Of a stretch of 64,000 bases of DNA, positions 1-7,933 are shown in pieces. This DNA is from CAMYOC01 sp963704875 (lineage in GTDB: Bacteria; Pseudomonadota; Gammaproteobacteria; Steroidobacterales; XN24). Below the pieces are notes generated by a model. The model was not told the origin of the DNA, did no database searches, and was given only the letters and a program-made list of their open reading frames with translations. The position numbers were made by a program, and so were the translations under genes. The number at the start of each line of letters is the position of its first letter. Within the stretch, counting starts at the first letter, position 1. The DNA lies in the NCBI GenBank assembly GCA_963704875.1, contig CAVPIA010000008.1:310001-374000 (forward strand), written 5' to 3'.

Positions 1-246
1 GCCACCGCCGACCTGAACCCGACCAGGCAGTTTGCCGGCGATCCGGCGAATGATGTCGAGGTTACCGGCGTTGCCTGCCCGGGCACCGTCGAGATCCACG
101 CAGTGCACCCAACCCGCTCCAAGGCTTGCATACCTGACCGCCAGCAGCTCCGGGTCTTCGGCGTACTCGGTGACTGCATCGAAGCGGCCCTGAAACAGAC
201 GCACAATAGCGCCGTCTTTCAGATCAATCGCGGGAATCAGTTCCAT
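1..246 (-). CDS. hisA: Phosphoribosylformimino-AICAR ribotide isomerase HisA (partial)
   Basis: This is the N-terminal 82 codons of HisA; the gene runs off the left edge of the window. HisA catalyses the Amadori isomerisation of ProFAR to PRFAR in histidine biosynthesis. The start ATG at 246 opens with MELIPAIDLKDG and continues with VRLFQGRF and VHCVDLDGARAG, all typical of the (beta-alpha)8 HisA fold; the Asp of the AIDLKDG strand is the usual catalytic acid. It is the last his gene visible, 140 nt downstream of hisH, and the intervening DNA holds a large inverted repeat. Identification is secure; only the end is missing. Confidence 0.95.
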   Translation of the reverse strand, partial: MELIPAIDLKDGAIVRLFQGRFDAVTEYAEDPELLAVRYASLGAGWVHCVDLDGARAGNAGNLDIIRRIAGKLPGRVQVGGG

Positions 247-286
247 CTAGTGTCCTGTTTGCTTGGTTCGGTAACGTTCAGAAAGC

Positions 287-370
287 CTGCAAAGCGTTAA
301 TGCAAGGCGCAGCCCGCCGGTAATGGCCGGCCCTTGCCCAGGGCTGCAACGCCGCAGTAACGCTTTGCAG
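287..370. repeat. Nested inverted repeat between hisH and hisA
   Basis: The outer arms CTGCAAAGCGTTA (287-299) and TAACGCTTTGCAG (358-370) are perfect 13-bp complements. Inside them lie GCAGCCC (309-315) pairing with GGGCTGC (341-347), and GCCGG (316-320) pairing with CCGGC (327-331). The whole could fold as one long interrupted stem in the his mRNA. It has no T tract, so it looks more like a processing, stability or REP-type element than a terminator. Confidence 0.6.
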
Positions 371-386
371 AATTTCCCTGCGGGCA

Positions 387-1025
387 CTAGGTGAGCTCCA
401 GAAAATTTTTCAATACCCGGGCGCCGGCCGCGCCAGAACGCTCCGGATGAAACTGCGTGCCGTGGAAATTGAGCCTGCTGACAACTGCGCTGAATTCGAC
501 ACCATGGGTGGTGACCGCAGCAGTTGCCGGTCCGATTGCCGCGGCGTAGCTGTGCACGAAATAGAAATAGGCGTCTTCTCCGATGCCTTCCAGCAAGCCA
601 CTATTGCTATTGCTATGGCTGTCGCTATTGCTAAGGCCGACACCAACACCCGGCCGTCGCGTCTGGTTCCAGCCCATATGGGGCACGCACAGATCCGGAC
701 CGGCGGGCAGGGGCTCGACACAACCGTCGATGATGCCCAGGCATTCGACCTCACCCTCGACAGAACGCTCGAACAACAACTGCATTCCCAGACAGATACC
801 CAGTACCGGCTGAGTCAGATCACGGATCACGGCGTCCAGACCTGATTCCCGCAGACGCTTCATTGCGTCCGCGGCCGCGCCGACGCCAGGCAGCAACACA
901 TGACGGGCGCCGAGAAGAACCTCGGCGTCGCGGGTCAGCACCGGCTCGGCGCCGAGACGTTGCAACGCGAAACGCAGGGACGCGATATTGGCGCCGCCGC
1001 TGTCGATGATCGCGACAGCACTCAT
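387..1025 (-). CDS. hisH: Imidazole glycerol phosphate synthase subunit HisH
   Basis: HisH is the class I glutamine amidotransferase subunit that feeds ammonia to HisF to make IGP and AICAR. The 212-residue protein shows the oxyanion/P-loop region LPGVGAA, the nucleophile motif GICLGMQLL with its Cys, PHMGWN, the FVHSY strand and the catalytic HPE near the end (TQFHPERSG). Between PHMGWNQTRR and GEDAYFYFVHSY it carries an extra Gly/Val then alternating Ser-X tract coded by a simple GCTATT-type repeat (601-632). This is unusual, because most HisH proteins have a short loop here. It follows hisB after an 87-nt gap and precedes hisA. Confidence 0.95.
   Translation of the reverse strand: MSAVAIIDSGGANIASLRFALQRLGAEPVLTRDAEVLLGARHVLLPGVGAAADAMKRLRESGLDAVIRDLTQPVLGICLGMQLLFERSVEGEVECLGIIDGCVEPLPAGPDLCVPHMGWNQTRRPGVGVGLSNSDSHSNSNSGLLEGIGEDAYFYFVHSYAAAIGPATAAVTTHGVEFSAVVSRLNFHGTQFHPERSGAAGARVLKNFLELT
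601..632. repeat. Hexanucleotide microsatellite inside hisH
   Basis: The plus strand reads as imperfect copies of CTATTG/CTATGG/CTGTCG. On the coding strand this gives alternating AGC with AAT, GAC or CAT codons, i.e. a Ser-Asn/Asp/His tract of about ten residues in the HisH loop. Such an array is prone to slippage in in-frame steps of six bases. Confidence 0.8.
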
Positions 1026-1112
1026 GCTGCGGTACTCATGCTGAATGTCTCATAGCTCACGCCCACCGGCATTTCAGGCGCCAGCCATGGTTGCCATGGA
1101 AATGTGGGTTGG

Positions 1113-2177
1113 TCACAACACACCCTTGGTCGAGGGTAAGTCGACGCCCTCGATTGCAACCGCCTGACGCAGACAGCGACCAAAGCCCTTGAACGCCGAC
1201 TCAACCATATGATGGGTGTTTTCGCCGCGCACGCTGACATGGATCGCGGCGCCGAGACTGTCAGCGAGAGTACGGAAGAAATGCGGCACAAGTTCGGTCG
1301 CCATGCCGCCGACCTCAGTGCGCGGAAACTTACCCTCAAACACCGCGTATGGACGCCCCGAAAGATCGAGCGCGACCTGAGCGCTGGCTTCATCCATCGG
1401 CAACAGAAACCCGTAGCGACCGATACCGCGTTTGTCCCCGAGCGCTTCACGCAACGCCTGCCCGAGAGCAATAGCCACGTCCTCCACAGTGTGATGTTCG
1501 TCGACATGCAGGTCGCCACGACAGGTAATCTGCAAACCGATGCCGCCGTGACGCGCCACTTGCTCCAGCATATGGTCGTAGAAGCCAAGACCGGTTTCGA
1601 TCGTCACCGGTGCGGCCGCGCCCAGGTCGACACTGACCTCGATCTCGGTTTCACGGGTGTGGCGGCTGGCATGGCCGTGGCGCTCACCGTTCAGGATCTG
1701 ATCCGTGATCCGGGTCCAATCAAAATCCGCGCTCACTTTGAATCCACGGATCCCGATGTTTTCGGCAAGCTGCATGTCCGTCTCCCGATCACCGACGACA
1801 CAGCTGCGATCCAGATCCAGATCGGTTTTCGCCAGGTACGCGCTCAGCAATCCGGTGCGCGGCTTGCGACAATCGCATCCGTCTTGCTCGAAATGCGGGC
1901 AGATAAACTCCGCATCGAAATCTATGCCCTGAGACGCGAACAGATGCACAAAGAAGTCGTGCACAAGTCGAAAATCCGGTTCCGGGAAGGCGTCGGTGCC
2001 GAGACCATCCTGATTGCTGACCAGCACCAGTCGATACCCGGCGTCGCGCAAACGGATCAGCGCAGGTATGACCTGGGGCACTAATCTGATCTTGTCCAGG
2101 GCGTCGAGCTGATAGTCCGCTGGCTCCTCGATCAGCGTGCCATCACGGTCAAGAAACGCGACTTTGCTCCTAGCCAT
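1113..2177 (-). CDS. hisB: Bifunctional histidinol-phosphatase / imidazoleglycerol-phosphate dehydratase HisB
   Basis: This fused enzyme carries out two steps of the histidine pathway. Residues 1-165 form a HAD-type histidinol-phosphate phosphatase with the nucleophile motif FLDRDGTLIEEP (Asp10, Asp12) and the zinc-ligand loop CPHFEQDGCDCRKP. Residues from about 170 to 354 form the IGP dehydratase, with the metal-binding motifs DHMLEQ, DEHHTVEDVAI and ENTHHMVES. The start ATG at 2177 gives MARSKVAFLDRDGT, which matches the family N-terminus; a longer frame exists but adds no conserved sequence. The start overlaps the end of hisC by 8 nt, so the two are probably translationally coupled. The fusion is the form known from enterobacteria and xanthomonads. 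Confidence 0.96.
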   Translation of the reverse strand: MARSKVAFLDRDGTLIEEPADYQLDALDKIRLVPQVIPALIRLRDAGYRLVLVSNQDGLGTDAFPEPDFRLVHDFFVHLFASQGIDFDAEFICPHFEQDGCDCRKPRTGLLSAYLAKTDLDLDRSCVVGDRETDMQLAENIGIRGFKVSADFDWTRITDQILNGERHGHASRHTRETEIEVSVDLGAAAPVTIETGLGFYDHMLEQVARHGGIGLQITCRGDLHVDEHHTVEDVAIALGQALREALGDKRGIGRYGFLLPMDEASAQVALDLSGRPYAVFEGKFPRTEVGGMATELVPHFFRTLADSLGAAIHVSVRGENTHHMVESAFKGFGRCLRQAVAIEGVDLPSTKGVL

Positions 2178-3276
2178 GCGCTGCCTCCACCGCCGCGCGG
2201 CCAAACGCTTCCAGCAAGCGCGCGTTCTGCGGCGCGTCCCCCACAGTGACCCGCACGCAGTTCTCGAGCCCGGGTACGCGGCCGAAGTCGCGGATCAATA
2301 ACTGCGCATCAGCGCATGCCAGCAGTACCGCCGCGGCATCCCGGCAGCGCACCAGCAGGAAGTTGCCGGCGCTTGGCCAGACTCTTGCCACCGCAGGCAA
2401 ATCCGCCAGAGCCCGGCGCAGAACTTCGCGACGCGCAGCAGTCGCCCGCGCTTCTGCCTGCGCCCGGGCCAGCGGTGCCGGCTGCAGTAATCTTTCGGCG
2501 GCCTCGATGCACAGCGAGGGCACGGGATACGGCGGCAATACAGACCGCAGCAGACGCACCAGATCGGCATCGGCGATGAGGGCTCCGAGCCGGGCGCCAG
2601 CGAGTGCATACGCTTTGGAAAGGGTGCGCAACAAGACCAGATTGCCGCATTCACGTCGCAGCCGGATCAGGCTCTGCTCCGGCGCGAATTCAGCATAGGC
2701 CTCGTCCACTACAACCAGGCCCTGACCTGCCATGGCACGACAGATCTCGATCACCTGTGCGGCCGCTATGGTATTGCCGGTGGGGTTGTTGGGTGAGCAC
2801 AGGAACACCAGTTTCGCTCGCCGGCCGGCGGCGATCACCGCGGCGGAATCCAGCGCGAAATCCTGATCTGCAATCAGCGGGACGCTATCGACAATGGCCC
2901 CTTGCAAGCGCGCGGCCACCGCATACATGCCGAATGTCGGCGGGCAGATAACGATACGATCCTTGCCGGCGGCACACATCGTACGCAACAGAACGTCGAT
3001 GCCGTCGTCGCTGCCGCGGGTCAGCAGAACTTCATTTTCGGGGACACCGTAGAGCTCTGCAATGCGGTCAACGACGGCGTCAGGCCTGGGGTCGGGGTAC
3101 CGATTCAGGCCGCTGGCGCTTGTGTCCCAATCATGTCGCCACGCTGATTCATTGGCATGCAAACGCACAGCGTCAGCTGCCCTTGACGCTGCCTCGTAGG
3201 CAGCAAAACGTCTCAGATCGGGCCGCACCAGGGACACCGGGGACCCCGCGACGACCGGGCGCGCCGGATCGTTCAC
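2170..3276 (-). CDS. hisC: Histidinol-phosphate aminotransferase HisC
   Basis: HisC is a PLP-dependent fold type I transaminase making histidinol phosphate from imidazole-acetol phosphate. The 368-residue product has LHANES near the N-terminus, NRYPDP, the CSPNNPTGN loop, VVVDEAYAEF with the PLP Asp, and the Schiff-base lysine in LSKAYALAGARLG. The reading frame stays open upstream, but the chosen GTG at 3274-3276 overlaps the hisD stop as GTGA and has AGGAG 7 nt before it, which fits translational coupling. Confidence 0.95.
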   Translation of the reverse strand: MNDPARPVVAGSPVSLVRPDLRRFAAYEAASRAADAVRLHANESAWRHDWDTSASGLNRYPDPRPDAVVDRIAELYGVPENEVLLTRGSDDGIDVLLRTMCAAGKDRIVICPPTFGMYAVAARLQGAIVDSVPLIADQDFALDSAAVIAAGRRAKLVFLCSPNNPTGNTIAAAQVIEICRAMAGQGLVVVDEAYAEFAPEQSLIRLRRECGNLVLLRTLSKAYALAGARLGALIADADLVRLLRSVLPPYPVPSLCIEAAERLLQPAPLARAQAEARATAARREVLRRALADLPAVARVWPSAGNFLLVRCRDAAAVLLACADAQLLIRDFGRVPGLENCVRVTVGDAPQNARLLEAFGRAAVEAAHG

Positions 3277-4589
3277 GCGACACTCCTGTTGCGCAATGCG
3301 GCCAGGCGCAGCTCGACCGCCGCCGCATGTGCGTCCAGTCCTTCCATTCTGGCCAGCGTAATGGCCACCGGTCCGATACCGCTCAAACCTTCCGGCGACG
3401 CCTGCTGTACGGTGATACGGCGCTGGAAGTCCTCTACGCCCAGACCACTCCATGCGCGGGCGAAACCGTAGGTCGGCAACACATGATTGGTGCCACTGCA
3501 GTAGTCACCAAGCGACTCCGGTGTCCATGGACCGAGGAACACCGAGCCCGCGGCGGTGACCCGCTCCATCCAGGCCTCCGGCTCACTGATCTGCAGAATC
3601 AGGTGTTCCGGCGCATAGGTATTGCTGAGCACAAACGCCTGCTCAAGGTCAGCAACCAGGATAATCCGACTGGCGCTCAACGCGGCTTTGGCCACTGCCG
3701 CTCGCGGCAGGCGCGGCAGCTGATCGTCGATCGCGGTCCTGACCTGCTCCGCCAGAGTTCGTGAGGGCGTGACCAGCAGCACCTGAGAGTCCGCGCCATG
3801 CTCCGCCTGTGACAACAGATCAGCGGCGACAAACCCCGGATCAGCGTTGTGATCCGCGATCACGAGCACTTCCGAAGGCCCGGCTGGCAAGTCGCAGGCC
3901 GCACCATCGGCATCCAGCGAGACCTGCAGCTTGGCCTCGGTCAGCCATGCGTTGCCGGGTCCGAAGATCTTGTCCACGGCGGGCACCGTTTCGGTGCCGT
4001 AGGCCAGCGCCGCCACCGCCTGGGCGCCACCGGCCAGATACACTTCCGACACGCCACACAGGGCAGCGCAGGCAAGCACGCTCTGGTCCGCCCGGCCGTC
4101 GGCCTGCGGCGGCGTGACAATCACTGGCCGTGGACAAGCCGCCACCATGGCCGGCACCGCCAGCATCAGGGCGGTAGACGGCAAGGGTGCGCTACCGGCC
4201 GGCACATAGAGTCCGACGGCATCCAATGGCCGGGTGACACGACGGCAGATGACCCCGGCGCTGGTGCGCACTTCAATCGGTTCACGCAACTGAGCCTCGT
4301 GGAAGCGACGGATATTGGCCGCTGCCTGCTCCAGCGCCGATCTGTTCCCGGCACTTAGTTGATCAAGCGCCGCGTCGATCGCACCCGGTTCCACCCGCAG
4401 CGATTTAAGCTCAACCCGATCGAACTCGCGGGCGAAATCGATCAATGCAGCGTCTCCCTCGGAACGCACGCGCCGGATGATCTGTGCCACCCGGGTTGCA
4501 AGATCAGCGCGATCGGCCACAGCCGGCCGCGCCAGTATCTGGCGGCGTGCGTCTTGATCAAGTTCTTTCCAGTCGATGACTTGCAGCAC
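3273..4589 (-). CDS. hisD: Histidinol dehydrogenase HisD
   Basis: HisD oxidises histidinol to histidine in two NAD-dependent steps and uses zinc. The product (about 438 residues) shows GLYVPAGSAPLPS, the FGPGNAWLTEAKL segment, the zinc-ligand stretch SQAEHGADSQ, and YAPEHLIL containing the catalytic Glu-His pair. The GTG start at 4589 follows GGGGAGAGG at good spacing; an ATG at 4625 in the same frame would overlap hisG by 20 nt and adds a non-conserved extension. It lies directly downstream of hisG in the operon. Confidence 0.95.
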   Translation of the reverse strand: MLQVIDWKELDQDARRQILARPAVADRADLATRVAQIIRRVRSEGDAALIDFAREFDRVELKSLRVEPGAIDAALDQLSAGNRSALEQAAANIRRFHEAQLREPIEVRTSAGVICRRVTRPLDAVGLYVPAGSAPLPSTALMLAVPAMVAACPRPVIVTPPQADGRADQSVLACAALCGVSEVYLAGGAQAVAALAYGTETVPAVDKIFGPGNAWLTEAKLQVSLDADGAACDLPAGPSEVLVIADHNADPGFVAADLLSQAEHGADSQVLLVTPSRTLAEQVRTAIDDQLPRLPRAAVAKAALSASRIILVADLEQAFVLSNTYAPEHLILQISEPEAWMERVTAAGSVFLGPWTPESLGDYCSGTNHVLPTYGFARAWSGLGVEDFQRRITVQQASPEGLSGIGPVAITLARMEGLDAHAAAVELRLAALRNRSVA

Positions 4590-4605
4590 CTTGCCTCTCC
4601 CCTTC

Positions 4606-5508
4606 TCAGGCCAGCATCTTTTCAACGGGCAATACCAGCACGGAAGATGCGCCGGCTTTCTTCAATCCCTCGAGCGTCTCCCAGAACACATTTTCCTGGC
4701 ACACCGCATGGATCGCGACCTTGTCGTCGATGCCCTCCAGCGGCATGACGGTCGGTGCCTCGCTGCCCGGCAACAGCGCCTTTATTTCCTCCAGTGCGGC
4801 GCGAGGCGCATGCAACATGATGTACTTGCTCTCCTGCACCCTGACGACACCCTCGATGCGACTGATCAGCCGTTCAACCCACTCCGCACACTCGGCATCT
4901 TCCGGAGTATCGCCACTCACCAACACCGCATGGCTTTCGAGCACGACTTCGACTTCCTCCAGGCCGTTGGCCGCCAGGGTGTTGCCGGTCGAGACCAGGT
5001 CGCAGACCAGGTCGGCACGACCCAGTTTGGGGGCGATCTCGACTGCCCCGGACAAGGTGACGATATCTGCGCTGACACCCCTGGATGACAACCATTCGCC
5101 GAGGATGCGCGGGTAACTCGTAGCGACCCTGCGCCCTTCGAGATCAGCGGCACCCAGATAGGCGGTGCCGCGAGGCACCGCAAGCGACATACGGCAGCGA
5201 CCAAACTCGAGGTCACCGACGCGACGCGCCTGCATCAATCCCGGGCCATCCACAGACTTCTCCAGCAACACATTGAGACCGACCAGGCCCAGCTGGCATA
5301 CGCCCTCGGCAATCAGCGAAGGGATGTCGTCATCGCGCACCAACAAGACGTCCACCGGCATGTTCTCGCCAAAGCAGATCAACTGATCGGCCCCGCGGCT
5401 GTAGCTAAGACCACAGCGGCGCAAAAGGGCGAGTGAGTTCTCCGTCAGCCGGCCCGACTTCTGAACCGCGATCTTTATTCGTTTTTGCGTTTCCACGCTC
5501 ATTGACAT
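4606..5508 (-). CDS. hisG: ATP phosphoribosyltransferase HisG (long form)
   Basis: HisG catalyses the first, committed and feedback-inhibited step, joining ATP and PRPP. At about 300 residues it is the long, hexameric form with a C-terminal ACT-like histidine-binding domain, so it needs no HisZ. Visible motifs are IAVQKSGRLTENS, the RDDDIPSL loop and the PRPP-binding DLVSTGNTL. The start is not certain: ATG at 5508 and ATG at 5502 both follow AGGGA, while ATG at 5523 overlaps the upstream stop as ATGA. It is the first enzyme gene of the operon, directly after the TrpR-like regulator. Confidence 0.95.
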   Translation of the reverse strand: MSMSVETQKRIKIAVQKSGRLTENSLALLRRCGLSYSRGADQLICFGENMPVDVLLVRDDDIPSLIAEGVCQLGLVGLNVLLEKSVDGPGLMQARRVGDLEFGRCRMSLAVPRGTAYLGAADLEGRRVATSYPRILGEWLSSRGVSADIVTLSGAVEIAPKLGRADLVCDLVSTGNTLAANGLEEVEVVLESHAVLVSGDTPEDAECAEWVERLISRIEGVVRVQESKYIMLHAPRAALEEIKALLPGSEAPTVMPLEGIDDKVAIHAVCQENVFWETLEGLKKAGASSVLVLPVEKMLA

Positions 5509-5519
5509 GTCTTCCCTGC

Positions 5520-5831
5520 TCATTGTTCTGTTCCAAGTCGTTCGGCCACTTTCTGATAGCCCCCGTAGCCATCGGCCAGAAATCGGGCGACGCGACCGAC
5601 GGTCGTCACGCTGACCCCGGTCTGCTCGTTGATATCGCGATAGGTCATGCCTTTGCGCAGCAGGCAGACCACCGCCCAGCGATCGATGAACGCCTGCAGC
5701 TCTGCCGGTGTGCACAGATCGTGGAAGAAGGCGTCACACTCCTCCACGTTGCGCAGGCTGACCACGGCCTGGTAAAGCGATGCTTCGGCCTTGCGCAGGG
5801 CTTCGGCCTGGATTTCCTGTTTGTCTTTCAT
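5520..5831 (-). CDS. TrpR/YerC-family regulator at the head of the his operon
   Basis: This 103-residue all-helical protein belongs to the TrpR-like YerC/YecD family. The helix-turn-helix is seen in LLRKGMTYRDINEQTGVSVTTVGRVARFL, here given as the two halves MTYRDINEQTGVS and TTVGRVARFL. TrpR-type repressors bind an amino-acid corepressor. Its place as the first gene of the his operon, just behind a palindromic promoter, suggests it controls histidine synthesis, as has been proposed for similarly placed genes in Xanthomonadales. The stop overlaps a possible hisG start as ATGA. Family assignment is firm; the effector (histidine) is inference. Confidence 0.88.
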   Translation of the reverse strand: MKDKQEIQAEALRKAEASLYQAVVSLRNVEECDAFFHDLCTPAELQAFIDRWAVVCLLRKGMTYRDINEQTGVSVTTVGRVARFLADGYGGYQKVAERLGTEQ

Positions 5832-5891
5832 TTTCTGACCGGATTCTCTTGCCGCACCCTTTCCGCGGGTGCCTGTGGGAGCGTCTGTGGG

Positions 5892-5915
5892 AATGTATTA
5901 ATACGCTAATACATT
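5892..5915. promoter_or_regulatory. Palindromic operator of the his operon
   Basis: Perfect 9-bp arms AATGTATTA (5892-5900) and TAATACATT (5907-5915) flank the 6-nt centre ATACGC. The site covers the predicted -10 of the minus-strand promoter 61-84 nt before the trpR-like start. It is the obvious target for that regulator, but binding is inferred. Confidence 0.7.
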
Positions 5916-5926
5916 AAAACAAGCAA
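5898..5926 (-). promoter_or_regulatory. Predicted sigma70 promoter of the his operon
   Basis: On the minus strand TTGCTT (5926-5921) is followed after exactly 17 nt by TATTAA (5903-5898). The -10 hexamer is inside the palindromic operator, so a bound repressor would block polymerase. Confidence 0.55.
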
Positions 5927-5973
5927 GCCCCTGTCTTGTTGGTATCAGGGTGGCCGGCAGAAAATCCGCGGCC

Positions 5974-6002
5974 TTGACAGACATCGGCGTTTTCAGCAAG
6001 AT
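5974..6002 (+). promoter_or_regulatory. Predicted promoter of rpsT
   Basis: A consensus -35 TTGACA (5974-5979) lies about 58 nt upstream of the rpsT ribosome binding site. A weak -10 (CAAGAT, or AAGATA one base later) follows at 17-18 nt. The promoter is divergent from that of the his operon. Confidence 0.45.
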
Positions 6003-6059
6003 ACGCGGCTTGCTGCAGCCCTTGTACGGGCTATGTTTCATCTATCTGGAGTCCGAATC

Positions 6060-6326
6060 TTGGCCAATATCAAGTCAGCACAAAAGCGCGCACGTCAGGC
6101 GATTCACCGCAGAGGGCACAACATGGCCCTGCGGTCACGTATGCGCACCCATCTCAAGGGCGTGCTCACTGCGATCCAGAGCGGTGACAAGGCTGCCGCC
6201 GAAGCCAGCTACAAGGCAGCGATGCCGGTGCTCGATTCGATGGTCAACAAGGGGATCGTCCATCGGAACAAGGCCGCCCGTCACAAGAGCCGGCTGAACC
6301 AGAGAATTCGTCAGCTCGGCGCCTGA
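6060..6326 (+). CDS. rpsT: 30S ribosomal protein S20
   Basis: S20 binds 16S rRNA early in small-subunit assembly. The 88-residue basic protein matches the family over its length: ANIKSAQKRARQ at the N-terminus, then MRTHLKGVLTAI and NKAARHKSRLNQRI. The conserved N-terminus requires a TTG start at 6060-6062, 8 nt after GGAG; an ATG further upstream would add nine non-conserved residues. A UUG start is also used by E. coli rpsT, where it takes part in translational control, so the rare codon here is probably functional. The gene is monocistronic with its own terminator. Confidence 0.97.
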   Translation: MANIKSAQKRARQAIHRRGHNMALRSRMRTHLKGVLTAIQSGDKAAAEASYKAAMPVLDSMVNKGIVHRNKAARHKSRLNQRIRQLGA

Positions 6327-6364
6327 TCGCTGCGCGCGTTGCGCGCCGACGCGACCCGAGCAGA

Positions 6365-6390
6365 AAAAGCCGGCTTACGCCGGCTTTTTT
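6365..6390 (+). terminator. Rho-independent terminator of rpsT
   Basis: Stem AAGCCGGC / GCCGGCTT with a TTAC loop, followed by six T residues, 38 nt after the rpsT stop. Confidence 0.9.
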
Positions 6391-6629
6391 GTGTCTGTAC
6401 AGTTTGGATCGGACTCTTTGTGTGGCCATTCCTGTGTCGACAATTCACTGCCCCGCCACTAATCACCCCCAGAGTAAGCCCGACCTTCAATCCCGGGAAA
6501 ACGCCAGCAGCGGCTTGTTTTTCGTCCGGTGTAACGTGTCCGGCATTGCCCATCCTGGATGACCTGTCCGCTGCAGGGGTTGCCGGGCGGACGCCAAACC
6601 AGGTGCGCCGCGCCAAGTCATCGCCAGCG

Positions 6630-7754
6630 TCATCGGCCAGAGTCGTCGTCGGGTAAGCTCCCGGCCAGTTCTCGCCCGGCAGCTTTATCGATGGTCTCTT
6701 CATCCCCGGCCTCTCCAGCAATGGCCGCTGCACCGTGATCCCTAGCCAGCCGCTCCAGATACACCATGATCGCGTCGACCAGTTCAGCCGTGCCCTGCCG
6801 GGTCAGCGCGGAAATCTCATAACAGGGCCCATTCCAGGCCAACGCCTCGCGCACGCGCCCTGCGCGTTCTTCGCGCTGGTGCGCATCCAGAAGATCGACC
6901 TTGTTCAACACCAGCCAGCGAGGCCGCGCGGCCAGCTCCGGACTGAATCGCTCGAGTTCACCAACGATACTCAGGGCAGACTCGGCAACGTCCTCGTCCG
7001 GATCGGGCGGCGCCATGTCGACGATGTGCAGCAGCAACCGGGTCCGTTGCAAATGCTTCAGGAAACGGATGCCAAGACCCGCACCTTCCGCGGCACCTTC
7101 GATCAGGCCCGGGATGTCCGCCATCACAAAGCTGCGGTGGGGGGCGATGCTGACCACGCCCAGACTCGGATGCAGAGTAGTGAAAGGATAGTCGGCAACC
7201 TTGGGGCGAGCCGCGGAAACTGCGCGGATCAAAGTGGACTTGCCTGCATTGGGCAAACCCAGAAGGCCAACATCAGCCAGCAGACGGAGCTCGAGTTTGA
7301 GCTGCCTCGCCTCGCCTTCGGTGCCTGGTGTCGCGCGACGTGGGGCGCGATTGGTGCTGCTCTTGAATCGGGTGTTGCCGCGTCCGCCGACACCACCACG
7401 GGCGACCATCAATTCCTGACCTTCCACGACCAGATCACCGATCAGTTCTTCGGTGTCGCGGTCATAGATCGCAGTCCCAACGGGTACCGGCACTTGCAGA
7501 TCGTCGCCGCCCTTACCGGTGCAGTTTCGGCCGGCGCCGGCTTCACCTTTGCCGGCGCGGTAGCGACGTTGAAAACGAAAATCCGCCAGCGTGTTTATAC
7601 CGCTGTCCGCGACCAGGAATATGCTCCCGCCGTCGCCGCCGTCGCCGCCGTCCGGGCCGCCAAATGGCACGTACTTTTCACGCCGAAAGCTGACAACGCC
7701 GTTGCCGCCCTTGCCTGCATGAACACTGATGATGGCCTCGTCGACGAATTTCAT
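6630..7754 (-). CDS. obgE: Obg-family GTPase ObgE/CgtA
   Basis: This is the essential GTPase acting in 50S subunit maturation and stress control. The 374-residue protein starts with the glycine-rich Obg fold (MKFVDEAIISVHAGKGG, then GGPDGGDGGDGGS), followed by the G domain with GLPNAGKST (G1), DIPGLIEGA (G3) and NKVD (G4). An acidic C-terminal tail ends in PDDDSGR. The ATG at 7754 follows GGAG; an upstream extension in frame is not conserved. It follows rplU-rpmA as in most proteobacteria, but a terminator and a 13-bp tandem repeat separate it from rpmA. Confidence 0.97.
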   Translation of the reverse strand: MKFVDEAIISVHAGKGGNGVVSFRREKYVPFGGPDGGDGGDGGSIFLVADSGINTLADFRFQRRYRAGKGEAGAGRNCTGKGGDDLQVPVPVGTAIYDRDTEELIGDLVVEGQELMVARGGVGGRGNTRFKSSTNRAPRRATPGTEGEARQLKLELRLLADVGLLGLPNAGKSTLIRAVSAARPKVADYPFTTLHPSLGVVSIAPHRSFVMADIPGLIEGAAEGAGLGIRFLKHLQRTRLLLHIVDMAPPDPDEDVAESALSIVGELERFSPELAARPRWLVLNKVDLLDAHQREERAGRVREALAWNGPCYEISALTRQGTAELVDAIMVYLERLARDHGAAAIAGEAGDEETIDKAAGRELAGSLPDDDSGR

Positions 7755-7792
7755 TGCGATCTCCGCACACCTTCGGGGAAAGCTCTCCGAAT

Positions 7793-7834
7793 GAGCCCTC
7801 TGCACGAGCCCTCTGGACGAGCCCTCTGGACGAG
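7793..7834. repeat. 13-bp tandem repeat in the obgE leader
   Basis: Three head-to-tail copies of GAGCCCTCTGSAC (7793-7805, 7806-7818, 7819-7831), the last two identical, begin 39 nt upstream of the obgE start codon. They lie between obgE and the rpmA terminator. Confidence 0.8.
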
Positions 7835-7856
7835 CATAGTTCGCCGGCAGGGCGCA

Positions 7857-7886
7857 AACAAAAAAGCCCCGGTCGAAGCCGGGGCT
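7857..7886 (-). terminator. Rho-independent terminator after rpmA
   Basis: On the minus strand AGCCCCGG and CCGGGGCT pair around a 6-nt loop and are followed by a run of T. It lies 47 nt downstream of the rpmA stop and would limit read-through into obgE. Confidence 0.85.
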
Positions 7887-7933
7887 CTCAGGATATCTGC
7901 CAGGGTATCTGCCAGCGTATCTGCAGTATGCGC

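Noticed and set aside
1209..2084. A 291-codon plus-strand open frame
   Set aside because: Antisense to hisB; composition typical of a shadow frame.
7793..7834. Possible start of a CRISPR or transposon end in the 13-bp repeats
   Set aside because: Only three direct copies without spacers, no transposase and no inverted ends.
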